Below, piece by piece: positions 6,815-8,764 of a DNA stretch of 8,764 bases. Source of the stretch: Hyphomicrobiales bacterium (lineage in GTDB: Bacteria > Pseudomonadota > Alphaproteobacteria > Rhizobiales > JAJFHB01); NCBI GenBank assembly GCA_021775795.1, contig JAJFHB010000112.1:1-8764 (forward strand), given 5' to 3'. The translations under genes and the position numbers were made by a program. The number at the start of each line of letters is the position of its first letter. Positions within the stretch are counted from its first letter, which is position 1. A model generated the notes under the pieces. It saw only the letters and a program-made list of their open reading frames with translations, was not told the origin of the DNA and did not search any database.

Positions 6815-7531
6815 TCAAACTTGGTAACCAGCGCTCGAGGCGTCGCGGTAGAACATCTGCACAGTTTCGAGCGAAAACTGTTCGAGACTTTTTCCGACGC
6901 CGGTGAGCTTTGCAAGCACGCTATTTGTCACCGTAATAATGTGACAGCCAATGTCGTCGGCCTGAAAGATGTTCAAAAGCTCGCGGGGCGATGCCCACAA
7001 CAACTCAGCTTTCGGACGCGCCTTCAAAATGCTCAGCGCTTCTGACATCAAAGGCATGGGGTCCAGCCCCGTATCAGCGATCCGTCCGGCAAACACCGAG
7101 ACGATTGCCGGCGTCTCAGGCGCCAGGGCGTCCGCAACGTCTTGAACTTGCGCAAGTGTCATAATCGCCGTCACATTGACGACAACTCCGGCAGCAGACA
7201 GCTTTTGGATCAGCGGGACAGCGGATGCCCCCTTCGTATTGGTGATCGGAATTTTTACATTCACATTCTCACCCCAGGCCGCAATTTTCATGGCCTGGCG
7301 CTCCATCTCATCAAATTCGTCTGCAAAGACTTCGAATGAGATGGGCCGATCCTTGACATGTTCGAGGACGGACTGCGCAAAGCCCTCATAGTCTGTGATC
7401 CCTGCCTGGCGCATCAGCGTCGGGTTTGTTGTAAAACCCTGGATAAACGGATTGGCATACATCTCCAGAATGCCATCCAGATCCGCACCATCGGCGAACA
7501 CTTTGATTTTGAGATTATCGACGCTGACCAT
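6815..7531 (-). CDS. Small (TalC/FSA-fold) transaldolase
   Basis: This 238-residue class I aldolase barrel is slightly longer than the roughly 220 of the family. It has D14 in VFADGAD, TTNPTL (34-39), the Schiff-base lysine K93 in NVKIPIT (91-97), NVTAIM (119-124), FAGRIADTG (147-155) and WASPRE (179-184). Two positions separate transaldolase from fructose-6-phosphate aldolase in this fold. E67 stands where E. coli FSA has Gln59, and F147 where FSA has Tyr131. Both match classical transaldolase, so transfer of a dihydroxyacetone unit between sugar phosphates is expected. Placed between heptose-type genes and SDRs, it probably supplies a dedicated ketose phosphate: sedoheptulose 7-phosphate from erythrose 4-phosphate, or an octulose 8-phosphate from a pentose 5-phosphate as in lincosamide octose synthesis. 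The ATG start has AGAGG 7 bases upstream and lies 18 bases after the phosphatase gene. Confidence 0.9.
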   Translation of the reverse strand: MVSVDNLKIKVFADGADLDGILEMYANPFIQGFTTNPTLMRQAGITDYEGFAQSVLEHVKDRPISFEVFADEFDEMERQAMKIAAWGENVNVKIPITNTKGASAVPLIQKLSAAGVVVNVTAIMTLAQVQDVADALAPETPAIVSVFAGRIADTGLDPMPLMSEALSILKARPKAELLWASPRELLNIFQADDIGCHIITVTNSVLAKLTGVGKSLEQFSLETVQMFYRDASSAGYQV

Positions 7532-7549
7532 GAATGGGCCTCTATCCTG

Positions 7550-8137
7550 TTAGTTGCTCTGCGCTTCTGCTTGGCCATCCGGCCTGGCGCGCCTGGCGTT
7601 TTCTTGCAGGATCCACTCAACCGCACCGTCAAATTCGGTAACAGTTGCGGCCTGATCCACCGGTGCAGTCTCGGCCACGTAGCCGCGGTCAATGAATATA
7701 TTCGTGCAACCTGCCCGAATGCCCGCTTCAATATCTGTTGCGCGATCGCCTACGACATAACTGGCCTTTAGGTCAATGTTCCATTTCCCCGCAGCATCCA
7801 TAAGCATACCGGCTCCGGGCTTGCGTCGGTCGGTGGCATTCTCCCGGGTGTCGGTGCAGACTTCGATATCATCGATGGCCAGATCTGCTTTCAATTCCGC
7901 ATGCATTTGGTCAAGCACCGCTTCACTCATCAATCCGGCGCCCACGTCAGGCTGGTTGGTGATGACCACCAGAATGAACCCTGCCGACTTCAGCCTTTCC
8001 ACCGAACTTTGCGCATCCGCATACAGTTCAAAGTCTTCAAGCCGTCTTGGCGCATAGGAGCGCCCATCACGGAAATGCGGGACTGTCAGAACCCCGTCAC
8101 GATCCAGGAAAACCGCTTTTCCGCCGCCTGCCGTCAT
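7550..8137 (-). CDS. HAD-superfamily sugar bisphosphatase, GmhB/histidinol-phosphatase type
   Basis: This 195-residue phosphatase has all HAD motifs: FLDRDGV (10-16) with nucleophile D12 and acid/base D14; VITNQP (58-63) with T60; RRKPGAGM (104-111) with K106; and VVGDRATDIEAG (128-139) with D131 and D135. Size and layout match GmhB, which removes the 7-phosphate from heptose 1,7-bisphosphate between the kinase and nucleotidyltransferase steps. That fits a cluster encoding those activities as one fusion. GmhB proteins usually carry a zinc loop (CxH...CxC) just before the RKP motif. Here only C94 remains, so the loop lacks its ligands and specificity may differ. I chose ATG 8137 because the conserved domain begins six residues later. 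The frame is open to 8197, but that extension would overlap the isomerase gene and resembles no family sequence. A weak AGGA lies 14 bases upstream. Confidence 0.9.
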   Translation of the reverse strand: MTAGGGKAVFLDRDGVLTVPHFRDGRSYAPRRLEDFELYADAQSSVERLKSAGFILVVITNQPDVGAGLMSEAVLDQMHAELKADLAIDDIEVCTDTRENATDRRKPGAGMLMDAAGKWNIDLKASYVVGDRATDIEAGIRAGCTNIFIDRGYVAETAPVDQAATVTEFDGAVEWILQENARRARPDGQAEAQSN

Positions 8138-8153
8138 GGTGTCGTGAACTGTC

Positions 8154-8762
8154 CTACCATTTGGTCTCCTGCACCTGGAGCGTTGGATGGGAAACAAGGC
8201 AATGCCAGACCACCGCTTGAAAAGCTTCGGTGTGGGGCGTCACATGGCGATCGTCCACTGTCGGGACAACAACCACAGCATCCGCCACCTGGGCCGTATA
8301 ACCACCATCGCGGCCAACGATACCGTAAATGCTGACGCGACGACCTTTAGCTTCCTTGAGGGCCGCTACAAGGTTCACTGAAACATTATGCTCTTCGTTG
8401 CCACCGCCGACGGAAAACACCAGCACTGCGTCTTTTTCGTTTGCCCGGCTGGTACGAAGCCAGGCGGCAAACACCGTGTCCCAGCCCTCGTCATTTGTCC
8501 GGGCGGTCAATTCCGAAACATTGTCAGTCGGCGCGTAGGTTTCGATATCGCAAAGCTTGCGAAAGTCGTTTACTGCATGGCTTGCGTTTGCAGCGCTGCC
8601 GCCGACCCCGAGCACAAACAATCGCCCGCCGCGGCTGCGTGTCTCAGCCAATCCATTGGCAATGCTTTCAACCGCGTCGCGGTCAATCTTTGCGCAGATA
8701 TCTGCCGCCTGCTGGAGAAACAGATCGGCATGCTGAGCCGCGTTGTTCGGGCTTGAATTCAC
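8154..8762 (-). CDS. SIS-domain sugar-phosphate isomerase, related to sedoheptulose-7-phosphate isomerase GmhA
   Basis: At least 202 residues are visible, close to GmhA's usual 190-200. An N-terminal helix is followed by the phosphate-binding GVGGSAANASH (52-62), TNDEGWDTVF (89-98), a second loop SVGGGNEEHNVS (117-128), YGIVGRDGG (146-154) and a C-terminal helix TEAFQAVVWH (178-187). GmhA converts sedoheptulose 7-phosphate to D-glycero-D-manno-heptose 7-phosphate. Its metal-site residues (His61, Glu65, Gln172, His180 in E. coli, recalled) appear to map to H62, D66, E179 and H187. The site seems kept with two conservative changes, which may mean another substrate. The only start-like codon in the visible N-terminus is GTG at 8762, and there is no internal Met. 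The true start may lie beyond the right edge, as no upstream stop or ribosome binding site can be seen. The phosphatase gene follows 16 bases downstream. Confidence 0.87.
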   Translation of the reverse strand: MNSSPNNAAQHADLFLQQAADICAKIDRDAVESIANGLAETRSRGGRLFVLGVGGSAANASHAVNDFRKLCDIETYAPTDNVSELTARTNDEGWDTVFAAWLRTSRANEKDAVLVFSVGGGNEEHNVSVNLVAALKEAKGRRVSIYGIVGRDGGYTAQVADAVVVVPTVDDRHVTPHTEAFQAVVWHCLVSHPTLQVQETKW

Positions 8763-8764
8763 GT

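Noticed and set aside
6815..7531. Assignment of the small barrel enzyme as fructose-6-phosphate aldolase
   Set aside because: The two discriminating positions carry Glu (E67) and Phe (F147) as in transaldolase, rather than the Gln and Tyr of FSA.
8138..8197. N-terminal extension of the phosphatase from an ATG at 8197
   Set aside because: It overlaps the isomerase coding region, adds an Arg-rich stretch unlike HAD phosphatases, and the ATG at 8137 sits directly before the conserved domain.
3157..8762. Plain ADP-L-glycero-D-manno-heptose (core LPS) operon
   Set aside because: Not excluded, but the clustered transaldolase, the inverted fusion, several nucleotide-sugar-modifying enzymes and the variant active sites exceed what the core heptose pathway needs. 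No clear HldD-type epimerase was recognised.

Overview
The window holds nine complete or near-complete genes and the first 12 codons of a tenth. All lie on the minus strand, closely packed, and they read as one operon transcribed from right to left. Nothing is encoded on the plus strand: the open frames there are shadows of these genes. There is no tRNA, rRNA, insertion sequence, CRISPR array or convincing promoter or terminator. Base composition (by eye moderately GC-rich), the GTG/ATG starts, the frequent TGA stops and the protein style suggest an alphaproteobacterium. That is inference, not proof.

Layout in transcription order: (1) SIS-domain sugar-phosphate isomerase, 8762-8154; (2) HAD-family sugar bisphosphatase of the GmhB type, 8137-7550; (3) small transaldolase, 7531-6815; (4) extended SDR epimerase/dehydratase, 6754-5753; (5) second extended SDR, 5711-4704; (6) fused nucleotidyltransferase plus PfkB kinase, resembling HldE with its two domains in reverse order, 4707-3157; (7) Gfo/Idh/MocA oxidoreductase, 3160-2219; (8) UDP-glucose/GDP-mannose dehydrogenase-family protein without the catalytic cysteine, 2222-948; (9) third SDR with HxxxH in place of YxxxK, 926-36; (10) start of a further gene, 36 to beyond the left edge. 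Genes 5/6, 6/7 and 7/8 overlap by 4 bases and 9/10 by 1 base. The other gaps are 16 to 60 bases.

Together the genes look like a self-contained route to an unusual nucleotide-activated sugar. The transaldolase can build a long-chain ketose phosphate, the SIS protein would isomerise it to the aldose, the PfkB domain would phosphorylate C1, the HAD enzyme would remove the terminal phosphate, and the nucleotidyltransferase domain would activate the sugar. Three SDRs, a Gfo/Idh/MocA enzyme and a dehydrogenase probably limited to ketone formation would then remodel it. The product could be a modified heptose. The transaldolase, together with the SIS/HAD/kinase/nucleotidyltransferase and SDR/UGD-like/Gfo-Idh sets, also resembles the enzyme set that makes the octose of lincosamide antibiotics, so an octose or another higher-carbon sugar is a real possibility. 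The likely destination is a surface glycan such as O-antigen or capsule, but no glycosyltransferase or transporter lies inside the window.
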